From a virus, in the IMG/VR virus record IMGVR_UViG_3300024265_000017, positions 1 to 44,452 of that record: DNA of 44,452 bases, one strand, 5' to 3'. Below, piece by piece: positions 16,501-26,816 of this stretch (position 1 is the first letter of the stretch; the number at the start of each line of letters is the position of its first letter). A program made the position numbers and the translations under genes. The notes beneath the pieces are model-generated. The model did no database searches and was not told where the DNA came from. It saw nothing but the letters and a program-made list of their open reading frames with translations.

Positions 16501-19500
16501 CTACTGAGAGGCCTCCACCTTCTGTATCAGTTCCTCGTAAGTTATTCCAAGTTCTTCTGCTTTTATTGTGAGCCAATCAACTATATCTGGGGGAATTTCA
16601 CCACCCTTTATTACTCTAACAGCATCTGCTCCAATATATTGAGCAAACTCAGCAGCAACAAAGGATGGTTCTTGCTCAAATGCTTGTTCCATTTCTTGCA
16701 CAGACCTGTACTTCGGCTCAAAGTTATCGTCAATATAGGGAGCAACTGTAGGATTTTTCTTGAGGAAGTTCCTTCTCCAACCCCAATACTGTTGGAGTTG
16801 TGGGTTCTGTCTCATGTAATCAGTTCTTGCATTGCCCTCGGCTAACAAGAAGTATTTAGATTGAAGCTCATAAAAATCAGGGAAGTGTTCATTTCTAGTA
16901 GAGTAGAATATCTCTGCTTGTGTTGCTATTTCAGGAGGAGCTAAATCAATATTCAACGCTTCTGTAAGAGTTCCAGGTGGATCACCACCCATTATCTTAC
17001 TCCACATTTGCAACTGTTCAATAGGTATAGCATCATAGTTTCTTGTTTCTGTATCAAGGAACCTTAGTTGGAAATCTTCACCAAGACTTTCTCTTACAAT
17101 CTTCTTGTCAATAGTGCTTAAGTCTCCATATAAACTCCAAACATCTGAAACCAAAAAGTTCTGCATCCGTTCTGCTGGCTCATCCCACAAGGCAAGTCTG
17201 TTAGCAAATTCAGGGTTCATGTCCCAGAATTTATTATAGGCTTCCGTATCACCAGATTCATAAGCCTCCATAGCTTTTCCAAATTCTTCCCCAAGCTGGC
17301 GTTGTTGGCGTTCACCCTCTGGGTAAATGTAAGCGGGTACACCAGCAGTCTTTAATAAAGAAACCCACCAAGGGCCACCAGCGTATTCTTTAGCAGCTTG
17401 TTTTCTTGCAAGTTCCCACGCAATGCCACTATGTTCAACCATTGCTCTAGCTGCCTGGTCTGGTGTAATTTGTCCAGTAGCAGACATATTGGATAACATT
17501 CTTTCTACCCTGTAATCTTCCCACTGGTCAAACCCAGGAAGTCCAATAAATCTCCGTAACCTAGCCGGAGCATTGGCATCTTCGTGAGGCCAATCAAGAC
17601 CAAACGCTCCAAGTAATCTTGTTGTCGTGTAAGTAGCAGGAAGGAATGGGCCTATTTCTTCTGGTCTACCGCTCAATCCTTTTATCAGCCAATCGTACGG
17701 AGCATGGGGGGAACTCAATGCGCTTAGAAGTTCGTAGTTATCTGTCCGTTCTCCTGCATTTTCTTCCATTACTGCAAGGGCATCACCCCACACTTGCCCA
17801 GATTGTGTTCTTTCTGCTTCGTCAGCTTCCGCTCTTGTTATCTCTCCATCTCGAACCATCCTGTCAAGCTCTCGCTCAACAGTACCCATATTAGACAAAC
17901 CTCTCTGTACTACAGTTGTGTAAGGCATTGTCATCTGTGCAAAAGGAGCAAAAGCGGCCCACACATCAACGAACAAAGAGTCTCCCATCCACTCTTGCAT
18001 ACCCAACCAAGGAGGAATAGGTATCTTTGTCTTTCCCTTTAGTCTAGTTGGGAAGTTCGGGTCTTCGAGCGATATTCTGTCCTGCATCTGTTGATAGCGC
18101 ATATAAAGAGATAATGCTGCTGGGCGGTTGATTGATTGTATTGCCCACTGTCCCATTGAGTGTGTAGTCCAGAACTCAAAAGGCATAAAGGTTCCAAGCC
18201 AAGTATCGTAGTTCATCTTGCGATTATAGTTTAGAAGTGCGGCATCCCTGTAGTATTCAGCCATTCTAACAGAACCATATTGAGCGTCTGCCATTTCTCG
18301 TTTTGCGCTATTGAGAAACTTACCAAGCTCATCCCTTGCAAAGTCACTCATATCAAGTCGCGAAGCTGGCTGACCTACCATCGAAGCAGCCTTCTCCTCC
18401 ATTTCTCTCAACGTCCAGAAGTTACGAGAGAACCACTGTTCTTCTTTAGCTTCATTTGGGAACATTGGAGATATTGACGGTTCTGAAACCTGTGCCGCTC
18501 TAAGAGTGGTAGCCTTTCCTTCTAAGTCAAGTGCAATTTGTCTGGCTTGTCTGCTTGGTGGAATATCAACTTCGCTGACCCTAGATATTGGAGTAATCTT
18601 ATCTGCAACCGTTTCGTAGTGGCTTTTTGCTTTAGATAAGGCTCTCTTGGCATCGTCAGCCTGCGTTGAGCTACCAATGTGGGAACCGCTATTATCGAGT
18701 ATTATTCCATAGAACTCTTTGTTATCGGTATCCTCTACAATAGCGATAAACCCGTTTTTATATTCTTCTACCGACACTACTTTTTCATAAGACATCAAAT
18801 CTTTTTTGGCGAAATCAGTCATCTGGTCTATGGTTGGCTTGACTACATCATCAACTTTAGCAACTCTAATCACTTGAGTAGACTCGTCCACTAGTCCAGA
18901 GAAGTAAGCTAGTTCTTCAGTGTTACCTTCCATCATAGCGTAACCACGATTTCTAAGTTCACCAAGTTCTGCTTGTAGATTGTTGCGTTCAGCCCAAAAC
19001 TGCCTGTAGGTTGGAGAGTCTATAGGAAGCTCACCCTTCTTTTGCATGTAAGCATAGGTTCTTGTTTGCGCCCTATCCTTTATTTTCCAAGCACGTATTT
19101 CTGCCCGCCATCCAGCAAAGCCATCAGCTAGTTCTGGGTTGTTAATTCTTATTGCTGCTTCCATCAAGTCGTCTGTCTGTTTGATAGAAGCTATATCGGT
19201 ATCAGCAGCAATTTTATATAGTACGTCAATCTCGTCAACAAGTTCATCCCAAGTCTTTGTGTATCCTTCTACTGGAACTTTTTGCGCTTTGAAAAAATCA
19301 TCGTACATTTTGTTGCGTTTCTCAAAAAAGTTATTCCATATTTTCTTTTTGTTCTCAAGGTTCTTCAATGCTTGGTCTAAGTTCAAATCAATATTCTTTC
19401 CGCCATTCCTTACACCATTAATTGCAGCATCAATCCTGTCATATTTTACTTTCCAGAAACGGGTTTGTTCATCTAACCACATAGGCCAATAAGCGTCACG

Positions 19501-22182
19501 TACCACTTTTGATACATCATCTGGTCTAAACCTTGCCATTCCTGAACTATAAAGATATTCAAATACATCTAATTGATTGGTAATTTCTTCCGTAACGCCT
19601 AGTAGAGCCATTCCCCTTTCAGCATCTACGGCGTTCTCGAACTTCTCTAACGTCGTGGCTAACCTAACCTCTGCTTCATCTTCTATTTTTTTGATTACAG
19701 TTCTGTGTAGGTCGTCAAATATATCTCTAACTTCTTTTGTTGTCTTAGCATTGAGAGCTTCTTCCATTCCAGCACGAAGTTTCTCTAACTCAAATTCCTC
19801 AAACTGGTGAGAGAGCTTTATGCCAAGTGTATCTTCTATTTCTCTAAAAATGCCTGTGGCACTCTTGTTCAAATCAATCTTGTCTATGTTGGCTAAAATG
19901 TTGTCTATGTCTTTCAGCGAACTAGCATCTGCCAGGATATTATCTAGCTGCCTGACAGCATCTTCGCCAAGTTCCCTGATAACATTCTGTGGTAGGAATT
20001 TAGAAGCGCTTGTAAAAGCATCGGGTGTCCAGAACTCTCGCCAAGCCCTTGTGTATCCCTTGGTTAATGCTTTTCTACTTGCTGCTGCTTCTGATCGTTG
20101 CGCAAGGGAACCGAAGTCAAATATACCAAGTTTAGCATCACTGATTTTCTTTGCCCATTTATCAAGAAATATTACATCTCCTTGAAGTGCGCTTGAAATT
20201 CTCCTTGAAGCTGCTTCACCTATTTTTCCAATTGTGTCTGCCTCCATTCCAGCCATTGTAAACGCTTGGTTAGCTCGTAATGGGGTAAAGTTTAATTTAT
20301 CCACTAAGGCTGCAAGGTCATCAAGTCCACTCCCGAAAAAGTCTCCACCTACGCCACGGGCAATCATGGTAAATTCATTATTAATCCAGTTCCTTGCAGC
20401 AAATGTTGGGTTGATTCTAAGAAAGGCTAATGTTTCTCCAGCTTTCAAAAAAGCTGTCCACTTCTGAATGAGTCCTCTTGATTCAAGGCCGAACTGAACA
20501 ATACCTATACGAGCAAGATCGTCGAGAATTTGATTGTGAAGCATACGTTTGAATAGTTCTTGCGTGTACGGTGTTCCCTTTAGTTTACCAAGTCTAGTAA
20601 GCACATCAGGAGTAAGTTGTTGGGCGATTAGTGAACCTTCATCCCCCATACCAGCCAAACGCTTAGCAATAGTGCTGCCTTTGCCAGCAAGTATATCATC
20701 AAGTAAGTTGGGCGCTTTGACACCTAGCCTCCTAGCAATACTCATTACAACTTGTCCGTCGCCAGCAGTTCTCATATAGTCACCGAGTAACTGAGTTGCA
20801 GACAGTTCTGAACTTCTTAGATAAGATTGGATTAACCTTCCATCGGGTGTAGCTGCCATTGACGAAAGTTTACCAGAAGTGGCTTGTGCTGCCAGCTTCT
20901 CAAAATGTTTAACTATCTTTGCGGGGTCATCACCTTGAGCAAGAACGTGTGAGGATATGTAACCATCAATTCTATTTGTCCACTCATGCACCCTAGCTTC
21001 TGGCGTAAGAGAGAAGGGATTGAATCTCTGCCAACCCTTGAGGAATTTACTGTCGCTCTCGGCAAGAGTATTACCTACAAAGTAAAGCATCTCCTCTAAC
21101 TTGCCAGCACCCTCTAGTGGTTCAGGGAAGTTGCCAGTCATAAACATATAAAATTTGTCGCCAGCCGTGATAGGTTTCATCGTCTTATTTACAAGAGCGA
21201 TTTCGTCAGTAAGTCTTACTATTTCATCTACATCGTCTAGCTTTGTTGCTACAGCTAAAGCTGCCTCCATGTGCGCAAGTTGGCCTGGAATGTATTTGTT
21301 TCCCGCTTGAATAGACGCTACTTTCACTATGTCGATTGGGTTATACCCCAAAGCGGCACCTATAATTAGCGGGTCAAGAAATATATGCCCCATAATATCT
21401 TGTTTGATTGCTCGAATAGATAACGCTCCGAGACTGTCCGTATACGCTGATCTTACTTGTTCAAGAGCTATCTTTCTGTCAATTCCCTGATCGGTAAGCT
21501 CCGTAATTTGCTTCCTTATGTCATCAAGATACGCCGTTCCTGGCATATCTACGCCAAAAGTAAGTCCAAAAACGGCAGGTTCATCCTTCGTTTGTTGAAC
21601 CTGTGGCATATTTGCAACATCATAGTACATCGAACCCGCATACCACGCATCGCCAGAGTTTTTATAAAACTCGTCTAGCTTATCATTTTCTCTAGCGATA
21701 TTCCACTGGCGGACATACCCCGACCCTCTTTCTACGCCTTCTGCTCCAGCATCTAATAGTAATAGCCCTTTCCCTAAAAAACTACCTATGCCGAACACAG
21801 CCTTTTCTATGGGAGAAGGTAAAAAATCTCTTAGGTTTTCCAGTCCCTTTGCTATCCCTGGAGCAACAGATTGAAAGGTTTTAGCAAGTCCCTTTTCAAA
21901 CAGTGTAGTCTTATCGTAATTCTCCATATCCTTGTATGTGTCGTTCGGCATACGAGGAGGTTCTGGGTAGTGAGAAGGTGCGTTAATAGCAAGATTTCTA
22001 CCACGTTGTTCAGAACCGAGATAGTCGGTATACCATTTACTCAGTCTATACTGCTTTTGAGGAACACCTTCTGGTTGCCCAAACTGTCCCACCGCGGGAG
22101 TTGACTCGGTAGGTGGTTGTTCAACAGGAGGTTCCGGTACTGGAATTTCCGGTACTGGTTGAGGTTCTTTTTCAACTGGCAT
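16501..22182 (-). CDS. Giant putative internal virion / ejection protein, 1,893 aa
   Basis: The protein begins with a Pro/Glu-rich leader (residues 1-45). A hydrophobic helix at about 115-145 (FGIGSFLGKGLLLLDAG) and long mainly helical, charged stretches follow, including coiled-coil-rich regions about 770-1000. Later segments contain FRINPTFAARNWINNEF (about 585-605), MPFEFWTTHSMGQWAIQSIN (about 1325-1345) and a tail with FYELQSKYF. No catalytic motif was identified. Its size, helical nature and place after the portal fit ejection proteins that podoviruses inject to span the cell envelope, or large polyvalent proteins. Tape measure is less likely because no tail-tube or tail-assembly genes are present. 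It is the last gene of its operon and directly follows the LysM protein. Confidence 0.6.
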   Translation of the reverse strand: MPVEKEPQPVPEIPVPEPPVEQPPTESTPAVGQFGQPEGVPQKQYRLSKWYTDYLGSEQRGRNLAINAPSHYPEPPRMPNDTYKDMENYDKTTLFEKGLAKTFQSVAPGIAKGLENLRDFLPSPIEKAVFGIGSFLGKGLLLLDAGAEGVERGSGYVRQWNIARENDKLDEFYKNSGDAWYAGSMYYDVANMPQVQQTKDEPAVFGLTFGVDMPGTAYLDDIRKQITELTDQGIDRKIALEQVRSAYTDSLGALSIRAIKQDIMGHIFLDPLIIGAALGYNPIDIVKVASIQAGNKYIPGQLAHMEAALAVATKLDDVDEIVRLTDEIALVNKTMKPITAGDKFYMFMTGNFPEPLEGAGKLEEMLYFVGNTLAESDSKFLKGWQRFNPFSLTPEARVHEWTNRIDGYISSHVLAQGDDPAKIVKHFEKLAAQATSGKLSSMAATPDGRLIQSYLRSSELSATQLLGDYMRTAGDGQVVMSIARRLGVKAPNLLDDILAGKGSTIAKRLAGMGDEGSLIAQQLTPDVLTRLGKLKGTPYTQELFKRMLHNQILDDLARIGIVQFGLESRGLIQKWTAFLKAGETLAFLRINPTFAARNWINNEFTMIARGVGGDFFGSGLDDLAALVDKLNFTPLRANQAFTMAGMEADTIGKIGEAASRRISSALQGDVIFLDKWAKKISDAKLGIFDFGSLAQRSEAAASRKALTKGYTRAWREFWTPDAFTSASKFLPQNVIRELGEDAVRQLDNILADASSLKDIDNILANIDKIDLNKSATGIFREIEDTLGIKLSHQFEEFELEKLRAGMEEALNAKTTKEVRDIFDDLHRTVIKKIEDEAEVRLATTLEKFENAVDAERGMALLGVTEEITNQLDVFEYLYSSGMARFRPDDVSKVVRDAYWPMWLDEQTRFWKVKYDRIDAAINGVRNGGKNIDLNLDQALKNLENKKKIWNNFFEKRNKMYDDFFKAQKVPVEGYTKTWDELVDEIDVLYKIAADTDIASIKQTDDLMEAAIRINNPELADGFAGWRAEIRAWKIKDRAQTRTYAYMQKKGELPIDSPTYRQFWAERNNLQAELGELRNRGYAMMEGNTEELAYFSGLVDESTQVIRVAKVDDVVKPTIDQMTDFAKKDLMSYEKVVSVEEYKNGFIAIVEDTDNKEFYGIILDNSGSHIGSSTQADDAKRALSKAKSHYETVADKITPISRVSEVDIPPSRQARQIALDLEGKATTLRAAQVSEPSISPMFPNEAKEEQWFSRNFWTLREMEEKAASMVGQPASRLDMSDFARDELGKFLNSAKREMADAQYGSVRMAEYYRDAALLNYNRKMNYDTWLGTFMPFEFWTTHSMGQWAIQSINRPAALSLYMRYQQMQDRISLEDPNFPTRLKGKTKIPIPPWLGMQEWMGDSLFVDVWAAFAPFAQMTMPYTTVVQRGLSNMGTVERELDRMVRDGEITRAEADEAERTQSGQVWGDALAVMEENAGERTDNYELLSALSSPHAPYDWLIKGLSGRPEEIGPFLPATYTTTRLLGAFGLDWPHEDANAPARLRRFIGLPGFDQWEDYRVERMLSNMSATGQITPDQAARAMVEHSGIAWELARKQAAKEYAGGPWWVSLLKTAGVPAYIYPEGERQQRQLGEEFGKAMEAYESGDTEAYNKFWDMNPEFANRLALWDEPAERMQNFLVSDVWSLYGDLSTIDKKIVRESLGEDFQLRFLDTETRNYDAIPIEQLQMWSKIMGGDPPGTLTEALNIDLAPPEIATQAEIFYSTRNEHFPDFYELQSKYFLLAEGNARTDYMRQNPQLQQYWGWRRNFLKKNPTVAPYIDDNFEPKYRSVQEMEQAFEQEPSFVAAEFAQYIGADAVRVIKGGEIPPDIVDWLTIKAEELGITYEELIQKVEASQ

Positions 22183-23241
22183 TTAGATGCTCCAAGATAC
22201 TAAGCCGAGGTTTGATTGTCTCGGATATGGTTGAGATGGGCCAGAACCACCGCCGCCGCCAGCTCGGTAAGATACTGCTGGATAGTTATAATTGTATCCA
22301 GCACCGTAAGACGGAAGATCGTAACCTTCCACGGGTACAAGAATCCCTTGGCTCTCAAGGTAGTTCAACTCATCTGGTCTAAATTCTTCTAACATAGCAG
22401 CTAACACTTCAACGGAAGCACCCTCAGTAAAGAATGTCTCTGGGTCTATTGTCAGTCCAATTCTTTCTTCAATCCATCCAACTATGCCCCCACCTCTGCC
22501 TTTGTTTGCAGGGTCAAGGTACACATCCTCCCACATCTGGCGCAAGGCTACCTCGGCAGATTGAGGGGAAACTTCTCCGTCTTCCCACATCCTCTCAAAT
22601 TGATCCCTATATCTCTCCCGTGGCTCCTCGGTTGGATATAGCACCGTTCCAAGTAATTGTGTATCACTTGAAGCTATATGTGCTGGCCCACGTTCTAAGT
22701 CTCCCTCCGTTCCATAAAATCCGTAGTATCCTGGCGGCGTAGTATCATACGGTACTCTATCTGCGGGTCTGTTCCCTCTAGGGTCAACGTATTCGGTAAT
22801 CGGAGGCAGTGGTGGAAGCCCTCCCCTGTCTATACCGCCACCCTCAAAAGCTATCCCAGCTCCAACTCCCACGCCTGGAGGCAAGTAGCCAGTCTCTTTA
22901 TTCTTCTCCCAATTTATCCAGTCCCACGCTCCCTGCCCGCCAGGTTGACTCATTCCCCAATCGTATATTGACTGTCGTTGTTTGTCTAACCAGGGAACAG
23001 CTTCACCTTTCCACCAATCTACTATGTCTTCGCCAATGCCTGCTCCAGTTCCAACGCCTAACGAAGTATCAACTTGTGGAACATTATAAACAGCACCAGC
23101 TTTTATAGTAGTGTCGTCTATATTAGCCTTTATCAAGTCTTGAGTTTCTATCCCAAGTTTCTTAGAAAGACTCTCGAAGTCATCGTCTACTTCGGCTACG
23201 ATTTGTTTTGGAATTTTACTGTAGTCCTGGTAGCGAGGCAT
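22183..23241 (-). CDS. Virion-associated protein with N-terminal LysM-like domain
   Basis: Residues about 18-56 (DDDFESLSKKLGIETQDL, KANIDD, IKAGAVYNVPQ) match the LysM pattern: a leading LSKKLGI helix, an Asn-rich turn and a final strand after Lys-Ala-Gly. LysM binds N-acetylglucosamine polymers such as peptidoglycan. The remainder is Gly/Pro/Tyr-rich (PPGVGVGAG, LPPLPPITEY, YGAGYNYNYP) and probably disordered. It lies between portal and the giant internal protein, so it may contact the cell wall during DNA ejection. The start overlaps the upstream small gene. Confidence 0.6.
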   Translation of the reverse strand: MPRYQDYSKIPKQIVAEVDDDFESLSKKLGIETQDLIKANIDDTTIKAGAVYNVPQVDTSLGVGTGAGIGEDIVDWWKGEAVPWLDKQRQSIYDWGMSQPGGQGAWDWINWEKNKETGYLPPGVGVGAGIAFEGGGIDRGGLPPLPPITEYVDPRGNRPADRVPYDTTPPGYYGFYGTEGDLERGPAHIASSDTQLLGTVLYPTEEPRERYRDQFERMWEDGEVSPQSAEVALRQMWEDVYLDPANKGRGGGIVGWIEERIGLTIDPETFFTEGASVEVLAAMLEEFRPDELNYLESQGILVPVEGYDLPSYGAGYNYNYPAVSYRAGGGGGSGPSQPYPRQSNLGLVSWSI

Positions 23242-23377
23242 CGCTTTCCTCCTTCTCTACTTCTTCAATTATTTCAGGTTCTTCGCCATACCACGCTTGC
23301 TGATGTTGTTTCATTGTTTCTTCAGTTTTTATTTTAGCTCTCAATTTCATTACTGCAAGTTCTTGAGACTTGTTCAT
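23216..23377 (-). CDS. Small acidic protein between portal and LysM protein
   Basis: This 53-residue protein is highly charged and helical (SQELAVMKLRAKIKTEETMK, then EEPEIIEEVEKEESD). It overlaps the portal stop by 4 bases (ATGA at 23374-23377) and the next start by 26 bases, a tightly packed arrangement that supports a real gene. No family is recognised. It could be a head-completion or portal-associated peptide. Confidence 0.6.
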   Translation of the reverse strand: MNKSQELAVMKLRAKIKTEETMKQHQQAWYGEEPEIIEEVEKEESDASLPGLQ

Positions 23378-25233
23378 ATCGCCTCACCTTCTCTATCAAT
23401 ACCAAGCGCACCTTCTCTTGTAAGTCCTTCTGGGTTAGCCTCATTGGGACTCAAACCTCCTTGGTTTGGATTGAATCCACGACCCGTAGCAATGCCTGGT
23501 TGGGCTGAAGACTGTGGAGTTCCTTGTCCTCCTTGTGCTAATCTAGCCTGTCTAGCCGACTCCTCATTTGGCCCACCGCCCTGCTGGGCTTGCTGTTGAG
23601 CTTGTATTTGCTGTTGCATACCCATTTGTAACTGCATTTGCTGTGCTTGAATCTTCAAGTCTGACTCGGCGTTCATTTCTTTTATTGCTATTGCGTGCAT
23701 AGCATTATCTAAATCTTCTTGTCGTTTCCTTGCTAATAATTCTTCTGGATTAGGAATGTCAAGTTTCCTTGCCGCGTCAATAAATGAAATTCCAACTTCT
23801 TTCATCAAGATAGTAACGGCGTTGATTTGCTGTAGTTCGTCTGTTGGGATGTGGTGAGATAGTTCTACATCAACATAGATTTCTTTTGTTTCAATATGTT
23901 TGGATTCGGTACGATACTCAACTCCGATACTTCCATCTTGAGTTCCATAACCAAGTAAGTCATCACCAGTATAAGCTGTCCACCGTAAATATATTTCTGC
24001 AATACTGCCCAATGCTCGTTCTGTTAGAGCTTTTGCTGGCGCTAATGCGGTAGTAGCTTGTTTGACTTGTGCGTTTACTGTAGCAAATGCTGTACCTGAA
24101 GGACTTTCAAGGTTAGCTAATGCCTTGAGTCCTGCAAGCCTGTTTAACCCACCGTCAATTCTATCGTAGACAAGCAACATATTGCCGTCTATTTGATGCG
24201 GAGGTAAAATTTCATAATCTTCGCCAGGTTTCAATATAACTTTAGCCTGAATGTCTCCATATTCAACTATAACAGTTTCGCCATCGTGAGAGGTTATCTT
24301 TGCTCTAGGAGCTGCGGCGTAAGCAGTTACTTCAGACATCGCCATGCTTTGAAGAATAAGCTGTAATTCAAGTTGTTTTGTATGAACAATCGGACCAAGC
24401 AGGGGCCTAACTTGGTGGTCCGGTGTAGAGGCAAGAGATGTCCCACCTTCCTCAACTGACCACGGCATAAAGGGTAATTCCATTTCTTCTTTAATCATTA
24501 TCCAACCGTCAGTAGGTATTACTAACTCCTGGTGCTTACTCGGTTTTGAAATTCTTACAACGCGATCATCATAACTCCAGAAGTTAAAGACCGAGACAAA
24601 CATTTCTTCTTCTTCTGCATCTATTAATTCTTTCAACGCTTTGGTATCTTCACCAAAAAATAAAACAGCATCTCTGGCTCTCATTACTTTCGCATCAAGA
24701 ACCATGTCTAATCCAAGCGGGGAGAACCTAGCATGTATGTTTTTAGGATTTTCTACCGTTGTAATAAATCCACCATGATTCAAAGCTGCTTTGTATCTTG
24801 ACGGCAATGCTCCTTGCTGTCCTTTTATCTGCCAGTTGACCGGAACGGTAAAACTTGCGATTGAATCATATCTCAAAGCTGATTCAAGTAAGTCGCCCAA
24901 CATTCCATGCCTTGCTCTTTTGTTCGCTTGCCGGAATTGCCAGCGGATATTCTGTTCTTTCTCGTTTGCTAATTTAATAGTACCTTCGTTAGAATTTAGT
25001 GGCTGGATATATACTTTAGGCTCAATGGTAGCAAGCGTTTTCCTCCCCACTACCATAACCTCTGCGGGAAGCGTTGATTGGATATTCCTCATCCACTTCA
25101 ACTTCTTAAGTTCTGGAGGGAGTTCAAGCCCGAACTCTATAACTGTGTCAATCTCCTTAAAATGATCCACCTTACTCTTATCATTTTGAATCATCTCGGT
25201 CCAAAGTCCGACATAATAACCTATATTTTCCAT
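23374..25233 (-). CDS. Portal protein
   Basis: The 619-residue protein has the portal layout: helical N-terminus, a mixed region (FTVPVNWQIKG, ARFSPLGLDMVLDA), a central stretch with VHTKQLELQLILQSMAMSEV, and a long Gln-rich helical tail (QQMQLQMGMQQQIQAQQQA) ending in a Gly/Pro/Asn-rich segment. It directly follows and abuts the terminase gene, the usual terminase-portal order. The portal forms the dodecameric DNA entry pore at one capsid vertex. Confidence 0.85.
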   Translation of the reverse strand: MENIGYYVGLWTEMIQNDKSKVDHFKEIDTVIEFGLELPPELKKLKWMRNIQSTLPAEVMVVGRKTLATIEPKVYIQPLNSNEGTIKLANEKEQNIRWQFRQANKRARHGMLGDLLESALRYDSIASFTVPVNWQIKGQQGALPSRYKAALNHGGFITTVENPKNIHARFSPLGLDMVLDAKVMRARDAVLFFGEDTKALKELIDAEEEEMFVSVFNFWSYDDRVVRISKPSKHQELVIPTDGWIMIKEEMELPFMPWSVEEGGTSLASTPDHQVRPLLGPIVHTKQLELQLILQSMAMSEVTAYAAAPRAKITSHDGETVIVEYGDIQAKVILKPGEDYEILPPHQIDGNMLLVYDRIDGGLNRLAGLKALANLESPSGTAFATVNAQVKQATTALAPAKALTERALGSIAEIYLRWTAYTGDDLLGYGTQDGSIGVEYRTESKHIETKEIYVDVELSHHIPTDELQQINAVTILMKEVGISFIDAARKLDIPNPEELLARKRQEDLDNAMHAIAIKEMNAESDLKIQAQQMQLQMGMQQQIQAQQQAQQGGGPNEESARQARLAQGGQGTPQSSAQPGIATGRGFNPNQGGLSPNEANPEGLTREGALGIDREGEAI

Positions 25234-26816
25234 TAGTAACTCCCCACTCCAAAGTATGGATTTTCTTGTTTTCTCTTTTTAAAGAATGACCTTCGTGCTG
25301 ACGATGGCATAAACCCTTCTCCAGCTTTTGCACACATATATACTGCATCTATAGTATCGTCGTGTCCAGTATCATAGCTCAACCACTCATTGTAAAAGGC
25401 TCTAAGAAATTCATTCTCTACACTAGAGAACCAAATCCTTGCAGCTTGACATCTTGGCGCTAACCAATCCTCAAACCTTTTTCCTTTACTCTTTGCGTGA
25501 TAGGGTATTTCAAATAGCTTGAGTATGTTCCCGCCAATGTCTCTTGACAATAATAAGTCGTTGTAAAATTCCTTGCCAGTACCGATAGCCTCTACGCCAA
25601 TAAGCTGGTAAGTCGGATACATGTTCGCATAAGCGTGGGTAATTTGCATAGCCTCACCCTTAGATACTTGTTTGCGGACTCCATCAATAATAACAATCCC
25701 ACCACCAGGAATAGCCCTTGCAACTGCAAGAGCGAAATAATCCCTATCTCTATGTTTTAGTTTATCCCAAGTGCTTGCATAGTCTATTCCCATGAATACA
25801 GGCCAAGATGGGTCAATGTCTGCCGACGGGTATTTGTGAAGCCAGTCTCTTTTTAATTTGATTCCTTTGGTAGCTTCGAGGTCAAGCATATACATTCTAG
25901 CGAAACCTATTGCACCAGTGTCGCCGTACTTCTCTGCTATCCTATCCCAGTTCCACGCTTCAGGCCAGTACCGATAATAATATGCACCAGATATAGGTAT
26001 GAACGGGTCTTTAGGCCAAAGCTCTGCACCTGGATCACCTTCTTCTACTTGTACTAATAGGGGTGTTTCAAATATCTCGTAGTTACCCGTAGCTTCAAGG
26101 TAGGCATATAAGTCGTTGTCAAGCCAAGGGGTGAAGTTCCATATCTTCCAACATCCTTCCATAAAAATAGGAGCCATGGTTTCTCTGTACCACTTCTTGA
26201 CTTCTTCTAGTTTCCTTGGGGATGAAGTATTGAACTCATCGTGAACGTCATCGCCAATAAATACTCCATTTACTCGTGAACCGATAAGCGAACCAGACTT
26301 ATAACTATATCCAACAAATGTCGGGTCTGGAAGAAGCGCGGTTTTTATTTTTGTCCATTCCGCGTAATCCATATCGGTATTCATAACTTCGTAGCCATGT
26401 GCGCCCCAACCCTTCTGTTTATCTGGAACTACATTAGGGAAAACCTTCTTCCATCTGGGGTCAAATTCAATAATGTTCGCAACGGCTAGGGCAGTTTTAG
26501 TAGCCTTCTCATCATTGATTCTCACAATCGTATTAGAAAGTTCGGGGTGATGCCCGATAAAGAACGCAAGAAAAAATTTAGAGAAGATTGTAGTCTTAGC
26601 ACTTTCTCTGTGGGCTTTGTCTAGAAAGCCTTTATTTCTTGAATGTGCTTCAAATGCTTTATCAACCCACACCTTCCCTTTCTTGTGCATGGGGATTACG
26701 TGCATGTACTCGAAGAAAGCCTTATACCCGTCCGCATCGAACCATCCAGCTCTCTCTGAGAGGAGCTGCATCTTCGCTTCTTCTACTTCTTCTAGTGTAA
26801 GGTTCTGTAAATCCAA
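25233..26816 (-). CDS. terL: Terminase large subunit
   Basis: This ATP-driven motor packages DNA into the prohead and cuts it with a C-terminal nuclease. Counting from a GTG at 26825, the protein has a Walker A-like AHRESAKTT (71-79), Walker B VFIGDDVHDE (188-197), and nuclease residues in FMGIDYAST (D348), GVEAIG (E412) and DTGHDDTIDAV (D490/D493). I prefer TTG at 26816 as the start (527 residues) because AGGAG lies 8 bases upstream, whereas GTG 26825 has no spaced ribosome site. No small terminase subunit was recognised nearby. Confidence 0.9.
   Translation of the reverse strand: MDLQNLTLEEVEEAKMQLLSERAGWFDADGYKAFFEYMHVIPMHKKGKVWVDKAFEAHSRNKGFLDKAHRESAKTTIFSKFFLAFFIGHHPELSNTIVRINDEKATKTALAVANIIEFDPRWKKVFPNVVPDKQKGWGAHGYEVMNTDMDYAEWTKIKTALLPDPTFVGYSYKSGSLIGSRVNGVFIGDDVHDEFNTSSPRKLEEVKKWYRETMAPIFMEGCWKIWNFTPWLDNDLYAYLEATGNYEIFETPLLVQVEEGDPGAELWPKDPFIPISGAYYYRYWPEAWNWDRIAEKYGDTGAIGFARMYMLDLEATKGIKLKRDWLHKYPSADIDPSWPVFMGIDYASTWDKLKHRDRDYFALAVARAIPGGGIVIIDGVRKQVSKGEAMQITHAYANMYPTYQLIGVEAIGTGKEFYNDLLLSRDIGGNILKLFEIPYHAKSKGKRFEDWLAPRCQAARIWFSSVENEFLRAFYNEWLSYDTGHDDTIDAVYMCAKAGEGFMPSSARRSFFKKRKQENPYFGVGSY

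Noticed and set aside
16501-22182. Tape measure protein of a long-tailed phage
   Set aside because: No major tail protein, tail-assembly chaperone pair or distal tail genes accompany it, and it precedes the capsid genes instead of the tail genes.
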